From positions 744,001 to 808,000 of the forward strand of contig BCHU01000002.1 of the NCBI GenBank assembly GCA_001599715.1: DNA of 64,000 nt. The letters are read 5' to 3'. Under the pieces are notes generated by a model, which saw only the letters and a list, made by a program, of their open reading frames with translations, was not told the DNA's origin and did not search any database. The stretch is from Phaeotremella fagi (taxonomy: Eukaryota; Basidiomycota; Tremellomycetes; Tremellales; Phaeotremellaceae). Positions 43,524 to 54,642 of the stretch are shown piece after piece. Within the stretch, counting starts at the first letter, position 1. Each line of letters starts with the position of its first letter. Position numbers and translations under genes: made by a program.

Positions 43524-44691
43524 ATGAACGTAAGTACCAATCCCAAGTAACGCCAAATCGAATATCAAAGAACCCAACTGAATCCCTAATCCAACAGCCC
43601 GCCCCTCCCACAGGTTATCCATCATCAACAAATCCCTACCCAACCAACCCACCTCCAAATGGTAACGCAATACCCTCAACAGGACCAGGAGCCGGTTTCC
43701 CCCCCAGATCAGGTTTAGCAGGGATGCAACCTCATTCCATGTCTTCCGCACCTAACATGACACCAGGTTCAGGTGTCAGAGGTGGTTTACCCGAAGAGAA
43801 AAACGTTGCTCAACTGGTTAAAGATAACACTGGCGTTTACGCTCGTAAATTCCAAGGGTTGTTGGATAGATCTACACCTCACGTTTTTGAACGTTGGATC
43901 GTCACTGGGGGTTTGTTTTTACTGTTTCTGTTGAATGTTGTTTTGAGACAGGGTTGGTATATCGTCTGTTGTAAGTCGCGTTCATTTGTGTTTTCTCATG
44001 GTGAAGATTCGTCTTGACCTGCGTTGAGCTAATGGGGAATTTGACTGAGTTGTTTATAGACGCCCTCGCTATTTACATTCTCAATTTATTCCTCGCCTTC
44101 CTCCAACCTAGATTCGATCCCTCATTAGCAGCAGATCTAGCTCAGGACGATGTCGAAGAAGGTGCCCCAGGTCTTCCAGGTTCAGGATCAACTTCGAAAG
44201 GTGAGTCAAAAAGTCTCAACACATGTCTTATCCCAATTCCAAGACTGATGTTGAACAAAATCTAGGAGGTATCTCAGGATTGATGTCAGGTTTCTCCAAC
44301 GGTGGCGATGACGAGGAATTCAGACCTTTCATTCGTCGTTTACCAGGTAAGTCTCGTTTTTTTTCAGCTACGTATGATTTCGTAGGGACTTGGGATAGCT
44401 GATCTGAAATCTTGATTCTAGAATTCAAATTTTGGTATTCTGCAACTAAAGCTACTGCGATCGCTTTGGGTTGTACGATAACTAGAGCAACTGATGTTCC
44501 CGTTTACTGGCCTATTCTTTTGATTTATTTCCTTACGTTGTTTGGTATCACTATGCGAAGGCAAATTCAGTCAGTCGTCTAATTGATTCTGCGACTGGAT
44601 CATCAACTGATAATCTATTTTAGGCATATGATCAAGTACAAATACATTCCATTTGATTTGGGCAAGAAAACGCGTTATGGCAAGAAGTAGA
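43524..44691 (+). CDS. RER1: Rer1 Golgi-to-ER retrieval receptor
   Basis: Four-helix Golgi protein that returns escaped ER membrane proteins. The first coding exon is only ATGAAC (43524-43529), joined at 43599 to give MNPAPPTGYPSS; this acceptor, not the later CCCACAG, keeps the frame. After a long Pro/Gly-rich N-terminus come [110 protein letters not shown] and RRQIQHMIKYKYIPFDLGKK, which are textbook Rer1. The N-terminus is about 60-70 residues longer than in yeast or human. About six exons. Confidence 0.92.
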
Positions 44692-44808
44692 GTGTGGGTG
44701 GTGGGATGGAGGAGACAAACGAGATGAACATGGAGTTGATGTGATGATACCTTAAGAATTTATCGAGTATGCTTAAGTTTTGATGATGAGGAACGACGGA
44801 TGGAACGA

Positions 44809-44832
44809 GTGAACGTGAACGTGAACGTGAAC
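44809..44832 (+). repeat. GTGAAC hexanucleotide repeat, 4 copies
   Basis: Four perfect GTGAAC units in the RER1 3' flank, about 120 bases after its stop. A short microsatellite with no assigned role. Confidence 0.7.
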
Positions 44833-44975
44833 TTGAAACGGATTGATTACATTGCTTTGGGATGTGACGATGACTTATAGAATTTATTTTCGATGCAAAA
44901 CAACGCTATAGCCTAGCGTACTTTCAACGTACAGTACTCGTACAACGTATCGTGCATTCCAAAATGTTTGTGTAT

Positions 44976-45671
44976 TCAGACAGTACGTCTATCAGTCATG
45001 ACTCTAACGATCGAACCGACACCAGCGACTTCGGTCAACTAATGGAGTATTGTCAGTTTGGTTTGGTCGAGAGTTGGAACTTGACTGACCTTCTCATGCC
45101 AAGTCAGAAGGACTGATCCAGCAACTTCAGTAGATGATCCGATACCTGCCATCCCCTATCTCACAGATCAGCACTGGAAAAAACGAATGGAAAGAGAGGA
45201 GCGACAAACCTTGTACAAATAAGCCATCAATTTATCTTGTTGAGATTCACCCAATCCTTTAAGAATCGTTGGGATTTCTGAAGATCTGGTTGAGTTGAGT
45301 ATGAGAAGTAAAGAAGATGTCGTTAATGCCTATAGAGGAAGTTGTTAGTCCAACTTTCTCCATGAGGAATCAAGGGGAGATTGTACCTTAGCTTCATCGA
45401 CTCCGTCACCATATGGTGGATCGGTAAGTATGAGGTTAAGAGCTGAAGTGATATCTCCCCTACAAGTTTAACAGCTATCAGTATACCATGCAATGTAGAT
45501 TACAACCCCAACCCACTTAGAAACCAACCCCCTAACCTCATTACTCTTTTGTTTAGCTTCGTTCAAAACTCCATCTGGTCCTCTTGGATCTGGATCGTAG
45601 AGATCTGAAGGGAGGATGACATCTTCGTCTAGAGCGTCTATATCTATCTTTCTGAATGCGTATTCTGACAT
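44976..45671 (-). CDS. ARC15: Arp2/3 complex 16-kDa subunit (ARPC5)
   Basis: Small subunit of the actin-branching Arp2/3 complex. The first exon begins MSEYAFRKIDIDALDEDVIL. Later exons give KGDITSALNLILTDPPYG, ALTSSLLLILNSTRSSEIPT, LMAYLYKGMAG, SVLLTWHEKLTEVAGVGSIV and RVMTDRRTV, all matching ARPC5 (FRKID near the start, LLxWHEK and GxGSIVRVxTxRxTV at the end). About four exons with 50-60 base introns. Length is close to the normal 150 residues. It diverges from WBP11 across 176 bases. Confidence 0.93.
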
Positions 45672-45847
45672 TGCGGGTGGTGTGGTGTGGAAGGTAGAAG
45701 GGGGAAGGTGGTAACTGAAGGTGAGACGTAGGTGAAATGCTATGACGGGCTGTACGGTTTAAATGGGTGGCTCAATTAAATAGCTGTTTACCTGCAATAT
45801 AAGAAGTACTTAAATCTCAACTTAACTTTCTACCACCCCCGACCACC

Positions 45848-47464
45848 ATGGCTAAAGGTAAAACAGCTAATCCAGCTGATGCCTTCAGTGAGTTAAAGCC
45901 CTTCATGTGCAGTCGAAAATACTAACATTTATCTAGGAAAACTGCAGAGGGCGAAAGAAAAGAAAAAGGTTAGTTTCCCTTAAAGAAGTTGGATTAGTCC
46001 TATTTCACATAGATTTAATCTTTCGTAGAAAGTAACGGAATTGATTCACTGACTCCTCACAGAACCAAGAAGACAGAAAGAAAAAACGTGAGACTCAAAC
46101 AATCAAGAAAGATACTAGAGGTGAATACGTCTCCTTCAAAATGCACTTGATCTGATGATTGACCCTCTATCCAATCGTCCAGATCTCGAACGAGAAATCC
46201 GAGAACTCAAAGATAGCAACCAAAACAAATCCCGTTTAACAGAATTAGAAGCTGAACTAGCTTATATCAGGAAAACAAAGGAAAATTATGTCAACGAACA
46301 TCCTGAACATCGACATTTGGTGTATAAAGAACATAAAGGGAAAGCGAAATTAGCTGGTGATGAGGATGAGGACGAGGATAACGGTACTGGAGATGGATTG
46401 AGTGGTGGGGCACATTTATACGATTCAACGGGGAAACTTAGGGATCCGACTCGAAGTGTTTATTATCATGAAATATATAATCCTTTTGGTGTACCTCCGC
46501 CTGGAATGCCATATCGAGAAAGATGTAAGTCGGCGACTATTTGTCTTGCTAAAATGGTGAAACTGATTTTCGGGTTTTAGCTGATATTGAAGATAACGAC
46601 GAGTCAGATGAGGAAGACGAAGATGAGGATTCAGATGATGAGATCGTCATGCCGACAGGACCTAAACCTGATGAATCCGACTCGGACGAATCAGACGACA
46701 TCCCACTACCGGCAGGACCACCACCTTCGTCAATATCAACAAACCTCCCACCCATACCAGAACCATTCTCACAACCCATCCCACTTCCACCCACGCTACC
46801 GAATTTGCCACCAGGACCTCCTCCCGATATGGGCTGGGGAGCGATTTACGCCAATCCCAATCCTCAACCTAATCAATTCAGACCCCCACCACCTCAATTT
46901 CAAGCTCAACCAATGTATCAAGGTCCACCAACGTATCAGCGTCCACCAAGCAATCAATTCAGACCATCTTTCAGACCACCTACTCAAGCCCCAGAAATCC
47001 AAGATCCATTGTCGGACCAACCAACACAGACATATCAAGGTCACAGAATAATGAAACACGAACTACCGCCTCGTCCAACTCCAACCCCCTCTACATCTAC
47101 ATCAAACCAACCTCCCCAACCATCAACAAAAGAACTTAAACCAGGAACAGGGGAAATCACCGCCGAACCCCAACTAAGAGATCTACGTAAAGAATCAACG
47201 ATATTCGCTCCGAGAGCTGTTAAACGTAAAAAACCAAATACATCGACGACCAAAGCTGGTTCCGCTAGTAGTGCTCATCTCACTGTCAACGCTACACCTG
47301 GATCAGGAGATATTGATGAAGAAGGTGATTCAGTTAGGAAGGTCGTTAAACCTGGTTCGGGGTTGTTGGGGAAATTGAAGGGTGTTTTGGGGAATCCTTC
47401 GAACACTGGTGGTGAGCAGGATGACGATTATGCTAGATTCTTGAGCGGTTTGGATGATATTTAG
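45848..47464 (+). CDS. WW-domain-binding protein 11 homologue (splicing factor)
   Basis: Nuclear Pro-rich protein linked to pre-mRNA splicing (WBP11/SNP70 family). Small first exons join to give AKGKTANPADAFRKLQRAKE, then a Lys/Arg-rich block (DRKKKRETQTIKKDTRDLER) typical of the Wbp11 N-terminal domain, and a long helix (IRELKDSNQNKSRLTELEAE). After an Asp/Glu-rich and Ser/Asp-rich region come Pro-rich PPGPPPDMGW and PRPTPTPSTS segments that would bind WW domains, then PQLRDLRKESTIFAPRAVKR, the conserved C-terminal block. It ends DDDYARFLSGLDDI, like the family's acidic MEGL-type end. Five exons. Acidic and Pro-rich tracts are more extreme than in yeast. Confidence 0.85.
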
Positions 47465-47748
47465 ATTCAGTACGAGTAGAAGCAGTCTTATTCTGTACAT
47501 CATATGAACCCGAAATGTAATGTAAGCATTTATAATCAGGTGTGTTTGTTCTTTTGCTTCATTCACATATCTGGAATACTCCAGATCGCGGAGTTGTATT
47601 CTAAACTCTGTTATAAAGCATCACAGACAGATTCATTATTGAATGTCAATCGATCGATCTAACCAGAAAAGATCTATCTACCATTTCGTACAACGAAAAC
47701 TCGACCATACAACCCCCAAAACCCCAAATACAAGCCACAATCCAACAA

Positions 47749-49998
47749 TCAATGTTTAAAACCAACCTGAGCCATCCCAACCACCAGACCGGTATCATCA
47801 CGCTGAACAGCTCCAACCTCAGGACCAGGCGCTGGAGCTCCCACTCCCTCGATCATCCGTCCCTCAAGTCCAGGAGCACCCTCAATCATCCGACCCTCAT
47901 TAGCCTGAAGCGTAACGTCCTCCCCACTCCTTAATCTAGTTTTCACGAATCCCTTGGCAGTAGATTTAAGTAGTGCTCGACGTCCTACTCCACGGATATC
48001 TATGTAGACGACTGCTACGTTCCTCACTGATCCTCCTAGGAGCGCTGTGGCGTGTCCCGCGTCCGGACCGAATTTGTGTCTACAATCGTCAATAGGATTC
48101 TTCGAGAGGGGGGAGGCGGACTTACCCCGCTGCTGTCGATGCTGCTGCTGTACCGGTCGTTATCAGATCGTTCGCTGTTGCTTCCAGACTCGTTAAGACC
48201 ACTTCTCCAGCTAACAACACTCTACTTAGGAAAGGTCTCTTCTTTTGTGTCGTTGCAGGTGACGCAGTCGGTGTGGATACTCTTGAAGTGGTGGCTACAC
48301 TCGACGGTGTGTTTAGTGGTGATTCCGTCATTGCCACATCTAGATTCGTGTTGATGAGTGGAGTATAGGGTGGTGGCTCCGAACTAGGTTCTGGATCATC
48401 CACATCGATCAATTTCCCTTCCGTCTCCGTGAGTAGAACCTCTCCTTTGGACGGTAAAGGGATCTTCTCTCCGACGACTGTGGGACTGGGATTGATTGGT
48501 GTACTTGAGCCAGACGGTGTTGATGAGACTGCACTAGTGTCGGAGTTCCCGATTCGACGCGGAGGGAGTTGAGGTGCAGAGACCGAATAACCAGATTTCG
48601 CATTCCCAATTAATTTCCGTATTGGAATAGGAGGTTTCCCATCCAAAACCTGCGAACCACGTCTCACGGTTTCTTTGATCATCGGCATAAACTGTTTAGA
48701 AGTGTAATCTATCGATCCCCTCTTAATCGGTTCATAGACGTTTTCGCGGGTGTAATCGACACCAGGTTGAACACCGTGTTCATAAGTTTTCTCAACGACG
48801 GTTGATATTGCCTATAGTTTCCGTTAGAGTTGGACAGGCAATTTTTTCAAGGAAATACTGACGTTGTTCACGACGTTCATGGTCGATTTCGTCACGTTCA
48901 TCGTTTTCACCGTCGTGTTGTGTAACGTCCTTATACTTGCTTTAGCAGCTGGATGAAATTTAACAGGTTCTGCTAAAGGTGTAGCTCGCTTCACATAACT
49001 ACTCGCTCCGGTGGTTATCATCCTCTGTGACCAACTACTGAACGAGAGGATTCCTTTACTGTGAAAGTTTTTGTGTCATCAATGTGGAATTCTCGTTTCT
49101 TGACTACAATCACTTACCTGACATTATGTGCCCCTTTCAACATCCAATCATTCATTTCATCCTCAGGAACAGATTTAACCACAACAACCCTCCCAGCGTA
49201 ACCTTGAACCTCAGGTCCAAAATCCAAAACCACTGGCTTATCTTTTGAATCCGTCGAAACCTTGTTGTCCTCTTCAACAGATAATGATTGTTCAAGTTCA
49301 CCAACGACTTCACCGTTATCTTCATTGACCAACACTAATCTCCCACGTAATTCTTCTGCCAGAGGTTGATTTTCATTTAAGACCGAAGTCGATCCTAAAG
49401 GAGGTATAACGATATCTGACAATCCAGTTTGATCATCCAAACATCCATATTGACGTAGAAGAACTTCGAAACTATCTAAATCCTCCATATCAGCCGTGAT
49501 AGAGGGTGTAGGTATGGTAATCAACAAAGAAGCGTTGGGCAATGTAATCGATGGTACGTTGTAAGAGATTCCTTGGTTATCTGTTGAAATTGTAATTTTC
49601 TGTGTTGGAATGAGTGACATTTCAAATGTCGCTCCAATACGTAGGACCAGCCAGAAATCGTGTGTTGGGATAGGTGGATCTGAGGGTGAGGGTGAAAATG
49701 GATTCGCTGTCTGTTTACCGATTTCTTTGGGGATTGGGATGGAGACGCATTCGAGTCTGGAGGAGGTCAGCACCGCTTTGATATTGGAGAGAATGGCTCA
49801 CCTCAGTTCTCCTTTGGCTAGGACCATCGTTTGACCATCGTAGGTCTATGCTTGTGTTAGCTTGAGGTCGAACGAAGAGACTCTTCGGCGTACCTGTTTG
49901 ACGGAAGTGTGTGGAATGGTCAATAAGAGATAACCGCTAGCATCGTCTGTTGCGGGTGAATTTGTTCCAGACAAGGGGGGTGTTGTATTGGATGACAT
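47749..49998 (-). CDS. Spartin/senescence-domain protein
   Basis: Starts MSSNTTPPLSGTNSPATDDA. The N-terminal half (YLLLTIPHTSVKQ, LVLRIGATFEMSLIP, ASLLITIPTP) is the spartin-type beta domain. The C-terminal half carries the senescence domain: KGILSFSSWSQRMITTGASS, HPAAKASIRTLHNTTVKTMN, AGHKFGPDAGHATALLGGSV and RNVAVVYIDIRGVGRRALLK. Between them is a long Pro/Ser/Thr-rich linker (SGSSTPINPSPTVVGEK and PPPYTP, a PPxY-type WW site). Spartin-like proteins act at lipid droplets and endosomes. A short duplicated motif EGRMIEG occurs twice near the end. About seven exons. Confidence 0.82.
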
Positions 49999-50556
49999 GA
50001 TGATCTGGGTGAGATGGGATACAAGATATTACAAGATGAGACCAGACAAGATATAAGTAAATGAATATATGCAATGAAGAAGGACGAATGGAAGAAAGTC
50101 TAAATGTGACTCTGATAATTAACTGATTGCACAGTAAGCTTAAAGCTACGTCACTCACTCATCACCCGTACTTATACCACCGATCACCGATCGACTGCGT
50201 TGTTACGTGGATATTACTAAACTTTTACTATTCATTCGACTTGTTAGTTGGCCAAGAAGTTTTCTTGTAGTGTACTTGTAGAAGGGTAGATATCACATTC
50301 ACTGACTTGTGCACTCAATCGTAGAAGGATTAGACGTGCAAAGAAATCAATGAATTCTTCAGGAACATCAGGAACGGATCAGACACTGGTCTCAACAAAC
50401 ACCATCGACTTTAGGATGAGTTGACAACATACTCCTTCAATCTCATCACTGGTGATCAACTACATAAATACGCTACTAAACCTCCCTTTGCAATCGAAAA
50501 TCAACTAGAACACTCCTTTATCACCCCTAACTCCTTTCTCCAGATTATCTGCCACT
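49999..50556. other. Gap between spartin-like gene and family B copy 3
   Basis: Promoter side of the spartin-like gene. A plus-strand frame (50421-50708) overlaps family B copy 3 antisense and has no recognisable feature. Confidence 0.45.
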
Positions 50557-51102
50557 TTACTTGTTCTTGTAGACGCAATGTGCGACAACCTTCTCCGCAA
50601 GACTTCTCGAATCGATTGATAAAACCTTTCTCATCTTTTTCTGAGCTTCTTCTCCCAAAACGGCGGACGAATCAGACTTGTGTGCGTTGCGTGGGAAACC
50701 CTGAATGATGCTGTTCATCTCTTCCCAGTATGGGGCGAGGTTTTCTTGGTTGAATGGAAAACAATAATCTGAAACCTTATCTGGACCGTTCTCTGAACCA
50801 ATGAGTGCTTTCATTCTGATCGCACCTTGTTTTTCGAAAGTATCATCGAAACTGAGGATGATGCTTGAGATGTCGGTTTCTGAACCTTTTGTGTTGCGGG
50901 CAACAGCTTCTTTGGAGAGTGTGGCATGGATTCCTCCATATTTAGTGGGTTTGAATGAATAGTTGTAGTGGTGTGATTGTTCGGTGAATTTTTCGAAGTC
51001 TGGATAACCGTATTCTTTGGCAAGACTTTCGCCGTCGGTACTGAATACCCAATCACCAACGGTGGTGAACTTGTTTGCTGATTCTTCTGTTTGATTTGAC
51101 AT
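50557..51102 (-). CDS. Family B-related orphan protein, copy 3
   Basis: A 181-residue orphan starting MSNQTEESANKFTTVGDWVF. The open frame extends upstream to 51291, but the ATG at 51102 is the first with the MSx start of its relatives. Resemblance to copies 1 and 2 is clearest at GDWVFSTDGESL (GKWSIYTHT/GQWFHYSHT) and at the C-terminal SIDSRSLAEKVVAHCV (TESLVSGYISGL). The middle is diverged: SIILSFDDTFEKQGAIRMKA and YCFPFNQENLAPYW. No introns, no signal peptide. It may be a distant third family member or a convergent look-alike. Confidence 0.6.
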   Translation of the reverse strand: MSNQTEESANKFTTVGDWVFSTDGESLAKEYGYPDFEKFTEQSHHYNYSFKPTKYGGIHATLSKEAVARNTKGSETDISSIILSFDDTFEKQGAIRMKALIGSENGPDKVSDYCFPFNQENLAPYWEEMNSIIQGFPRNAHKSDSSAVLGEEAQKKMRKVLSIDSRSLAEKVVAHCVYKNK

Positions 51103-51761
51103 TTGATAAAAGAGGGAAAAGAATTTCTTCAGTGGTTGAAAAAAGTGGGGGAAAAAGAAAGAAGAAACTTTGAAGTCGAGCCAGGTATATGTGAAAAATT
51201 GAATTGTCTCAGGATGAAAGGAGATACGAGATGAATGGTTACGCAAAAAAATAAATATGTAGTGGTCTTCTTGTTTGTTGAAAGGAGACACAACTTTAGT
51301 GGATTTCTTATCGTAGACAGGATCCTTCTAAAAGAAGCCACCTTTTAGATTAAATTTTGAAAGTAACGAATCCTTGCAACAATCATGGATGGGCTTTCAA
51401 TGCCGCAGAGACTGCGATCAAAACGTAGCTCGATTTCAAAGGTCCCAAGGGAATTGACTACAAAGACATGTCTGAGCGTGATAACCACCAGTCATGAAAA
51501 ATACTTTTTCCACCATGAACAAGACTGGACCTCTGAGAAGTCCAGTTTGCGACAGATTAAGAAGCCACGGTGCATTGTAATATATTAGTCTCTCCTTTGT
51601 CCGTGACTGGGGACTTCGATCATCATATGAATATTTCCCACATTGCACGACTGACTTCTATCCGTCTGATTTGTACTTCTTGGTTCACGATAGCTCAGCC
51701 GAGAACACAGTATCATCCCTTACTCTCAGATGCAAGAGAAAACACCTTCAACAAAAGCAAT
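51103..51761. promoter_or_regulatory. Divergent gap, family B copy 3 / F-box-like gene
   Basis: 659 bases between opposed starts; no gene called. The left part includes ATG-free frames upstream of copy 3 (to 51291) that are probably 5' UTR. Confidence 0.4.
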
Positions 51762-53137
51762 ATGCGAACTCATCTTTCAAACTACACCTATCATTCCTCT
51801 TCACCCTCACAACTCCAGTACTTGCCAAATGAGCTACTTTATTCAATTATTAGTTTGTGTCTGGAACCCACACCCGAAAACCTTTATAATTCAACATGGC
51901 AACAGCTCCATCAAAATACTTTATTCTACCTCTCGTTAACCTGTAAAGTGAGTGACTATCTGGAGGTATGATCAGGAACTGACTGGATGATCCATTTTCT
52001 TAGCCTCTCAATCACGTTGCCGGTCCGCTCCTTTACAAGTCAATCATCACCTACAACGCCGAAAGTCTTGTCGAAGGTTTATCTGTGGATCCGAACGACG
52101 GAACCCGAAAATCTTTAACCAAAAGGGAACTGCTTCAGTACCCTCGTCATCTTCATTTGGTAATGGGACCCAGAAGCTTATACTATTTCAACGCTCGATT
52201 ACGCATAGGTCAACCCAACTTTGCATATCGGAATATTAAAGAATTGATCGAATCCGATTCCAAAGACTTCACAAATTGGTCCGAGAGTTTAGAGAAACTA
52301 CCTCATTACATGATGTCTCATGGTGTGCTTCAGAATCTGCAAACGATTTCGATCTGCCCCACTTCAAGCGCATTGTTGCAACATGCTACTCTGATATCAT
52401 TAATTGGTGAAAATGAGGGCTTCGAGGAACCTTTCAGTAAACATTGGAAGGCATCTCAAAGAGTTATTGGGAAAGCAATCAAACTAGCTAGCTACTGTAG
52501 TGTCAATACAGTATGCGTTCGAAGAACGTTAAGAGAACATCCAAGTGTTGAAGCAACAAGTGTACACTCGGATGATGTTGTTATTGGTAGAGAACCAAAC
52601 TCGTTGACTGTCGTTCATCATTGTCCACCTTACAAAGATCAAGAATTGGATATCGAAGGCGTTTTCTCTTTGGTACATGGCTGTCAGAATAGATACACTC
52701 GACCATATGGAGGACGGTCGGATTGGCTAGTCTCGAGAGATCTTAGCCTCGCTTTTACACTGTCACCCAAACAACTTGAACTCGCATCAAAACAGGATCA
52801 AATTGATACTCTCGGGGAACGATTTAACCAACCATCCAATCTCAACGATCACGAATACCAGTCTACGATGTTAAATGAAGAAAAAGGAGAATCGATCCAA
52901 GATGAAAAACGTGTTTCTACTTGTGATACCGCAGAGGTGGCATCCAAAACAAGCATCTCAATTTATCACGATTTCAAAAGTCGCTGGGAAATCGCCACCA
53001 AACGCGAAATTCATGATGCTCACTCAAAAATTCTTCCCCCGTATAAATTAGGAAGTTTGAATATCGAAAGTTACGACAAGAGACCGAAATGTGAAGCCTG
53101 TGAACATCATTCAGAATATAGGGTCGAATATTGGTAG
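51762..53137 (+). CDS. F-box-like protein
   Basis: A 439-residue protein in two exons (51762-51947, 52004-53137; both in frame). LQYLPNELLYSIISLCLEPT, with NTLFYLSLTCKPLNHVAGPL across the splice, is a fungal F-box-like motif near residue 20-80. It is followed by LLYKSIITYN and RYPRHLHLVMGPRSLYYFN-like leucine-rich strands, as in Cryptococcus F-box expansions. F-box proteins recruit substrates to SCF ubiquitin ligases. The C-terminus carries a Cys pair (PKCEACEHH) that could bind zinc. No specific target can be inferred. Confidence 0.68.
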
Positions 53138-53434
53138 ACGATTTCTGAGCTTCAAGTGGCTCCGGTTGTGTCTTTAAAATGTAAAAGTAGAATTTGAAAA
53201 TGATCCCTAAGACCAGTATCAGTTGCAAGGTCAATAATGGATTCCTGAGTTCTGATAGTCTGCAGTAAAAGCGTCAGCCGTTGATGCAGATTACAGAGTG
53301 ACTTTCGTGTAAACTTTCCTAAATCGCCACAGGTATTGTTATATTCAGGCACCACGCGACGCGTTTTCCCAACAACACATTATCAGACTGCCAAAAGTTG
53401 AAATCAACAACAAACAAGCATCACAATCATCATC

Positions 53435-53892
53435 ATGCAGAACACATCACAACTCCCACCAAGTCTACAGATCCTACTACAAAAACAACAAGAGCATGGA
53501 GGTCTCCAAGCGCTTCGTGAAGCCAGTGCGACTTTGTTAGAGAGAGTTGAGAAGTTGGCGGAAATGAGTAACGTCATGGCTGATGGTGGGGAGGGTATGT
53601 CCATAATCACCTCTTCATAAGTTGTGGATACTGATCATGTGTTTCATAGCTATTGGAGACGTACTCAGGAATTGGGCTCATGTGTTTTCAGTGTTAAATC
53701 TATTCGGTAAGTCTTACTGAACCTTTTGGATCTTTTCTGATGATATGTTAAATTTTCGTTTTTATAGATAAACCACCTTCACCACCTAGTTCACCCTCCC
53801 ATTCTAGGGATATCGAGGAAGAACCTGATCAACCTATACCCCAACTTGTTCGACTGCCTTATTTAGGAGATGAGAAGGAGGTGAAGAATTAG
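53435..53892 (+). CDS. DAD2: DASH/Dam1 complex subunit Dad2
   Basis: A 113-residue outer-kinetochore subunit in three exons (53435-53594, 53650-53706, 53768-53892; sum divisible by three). The coiled-coil QKQQEHGGLQALREAS and LERVEKLAEMSNVMADGGEA, then IGDVLRNWAHVFSVLNLF, match Dad2's KxxEL...L...LADG-EAVAxVLxNWxNVxxxI pattern. DASH forms a ring that couples kinetochores to microtubules. The last exon adds a Pro/Ser-rich, acidic C-terminal tail (KPPSPPSSPSHSRD) missing in short yeast Dad2. The Pro-directed Ser sites could be CDK targets. Confidence 0.85.
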
Positions 53893-54186
53893 GATTTTTT
53901 ATTATCGTCGTGGATGGAATGATATACCTTAAGTGTAAGATACCCTATGTATTGTATTTATATCCTCTTTGATGTGAGAGTGGTAGACAACTGATCCTTA
54001 CTGAACGAACTTTCTCTTAAGAGATATTGAAGATAGAAACAAAGTAACGAACATTTGAAACTCTTGAACCACCTTTGTCGGTCTACTGACATCCTTTCAA
54101 CGATATCCTAGCTATATCAGTTTTACTGATCGATTATCGATGAAGATCTATAACACCAATCTCACATTCAGACAAACACAACAGAA

Positions 54187-54589
54187 ATGTTGAAGATGGT
54201 GCAGATGTTTTGTGTTGTCTCGATATGTGTCCCAACAGGATTGGGATTATCTTTACCCATCTCGGAAACGTTGAAGGTTAGAGATGGTAACGTTACGGTG
54301 GATGAAATAACTGCGGAAAGTCAGCAATGGTGTACTTCCAATCCTCTAGGATGTGGGTTTGGTATAGGTATGTCCAATCCCCTTAACATAAACTTACATC
54401 TCAGCATGGGGGATAACACTGTTGGCGGTACTCTATCTACTCTATCGCATTCGTCAACTTAAAAGAAACCATGAAGTTGAAAAGCAGAAACATGTGGATG
54501 TTGGTGAACGAATTAGAAAATTGCATGTTGATCATGCACGACGGAAGAGGGATTGGCGAAAAGAGGAACCAACAACACCAGTCTATTAA
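54187..54589 (+). CDS. Small single-pass membrane protein with signal peptide
   Basis: A 121-residue protein revealed only after removing a 37-base intron (54368-54404). MLKMVQMFCVVSICVPTGLG is a signal peptide; about 40 extracytosolic residues follow (VRDGNVTVDEITAESQQWC, with NVT as an N-glycosylation site and CTSNPLGC as a Cys pair). GIAWGITLLAVLYLLYRI is a transmembrane helix, followed by a basic cytosolic tail (RQLKRNHEVEKQKHVD and LHVDHARRKRDWRKEEP). Topology is therefore type I with the tail inside. I recognise no family. A later ATG (54196) is also possible. Confidence 0.7.
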
Positions 54590-54642
54590 TTGAAAGTATT
54601 TTTGATACATGATCATTCTATGCTCTAGTCTACACCCAAGAT

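Noticed and set aside
46549..46794. Antisense frame in WBP11 rich in Gly/Ser/Asp
   Set aside because: It is the mirror of WBP11's Pro/Ser/Asp-rich tract and carries no independent signal.
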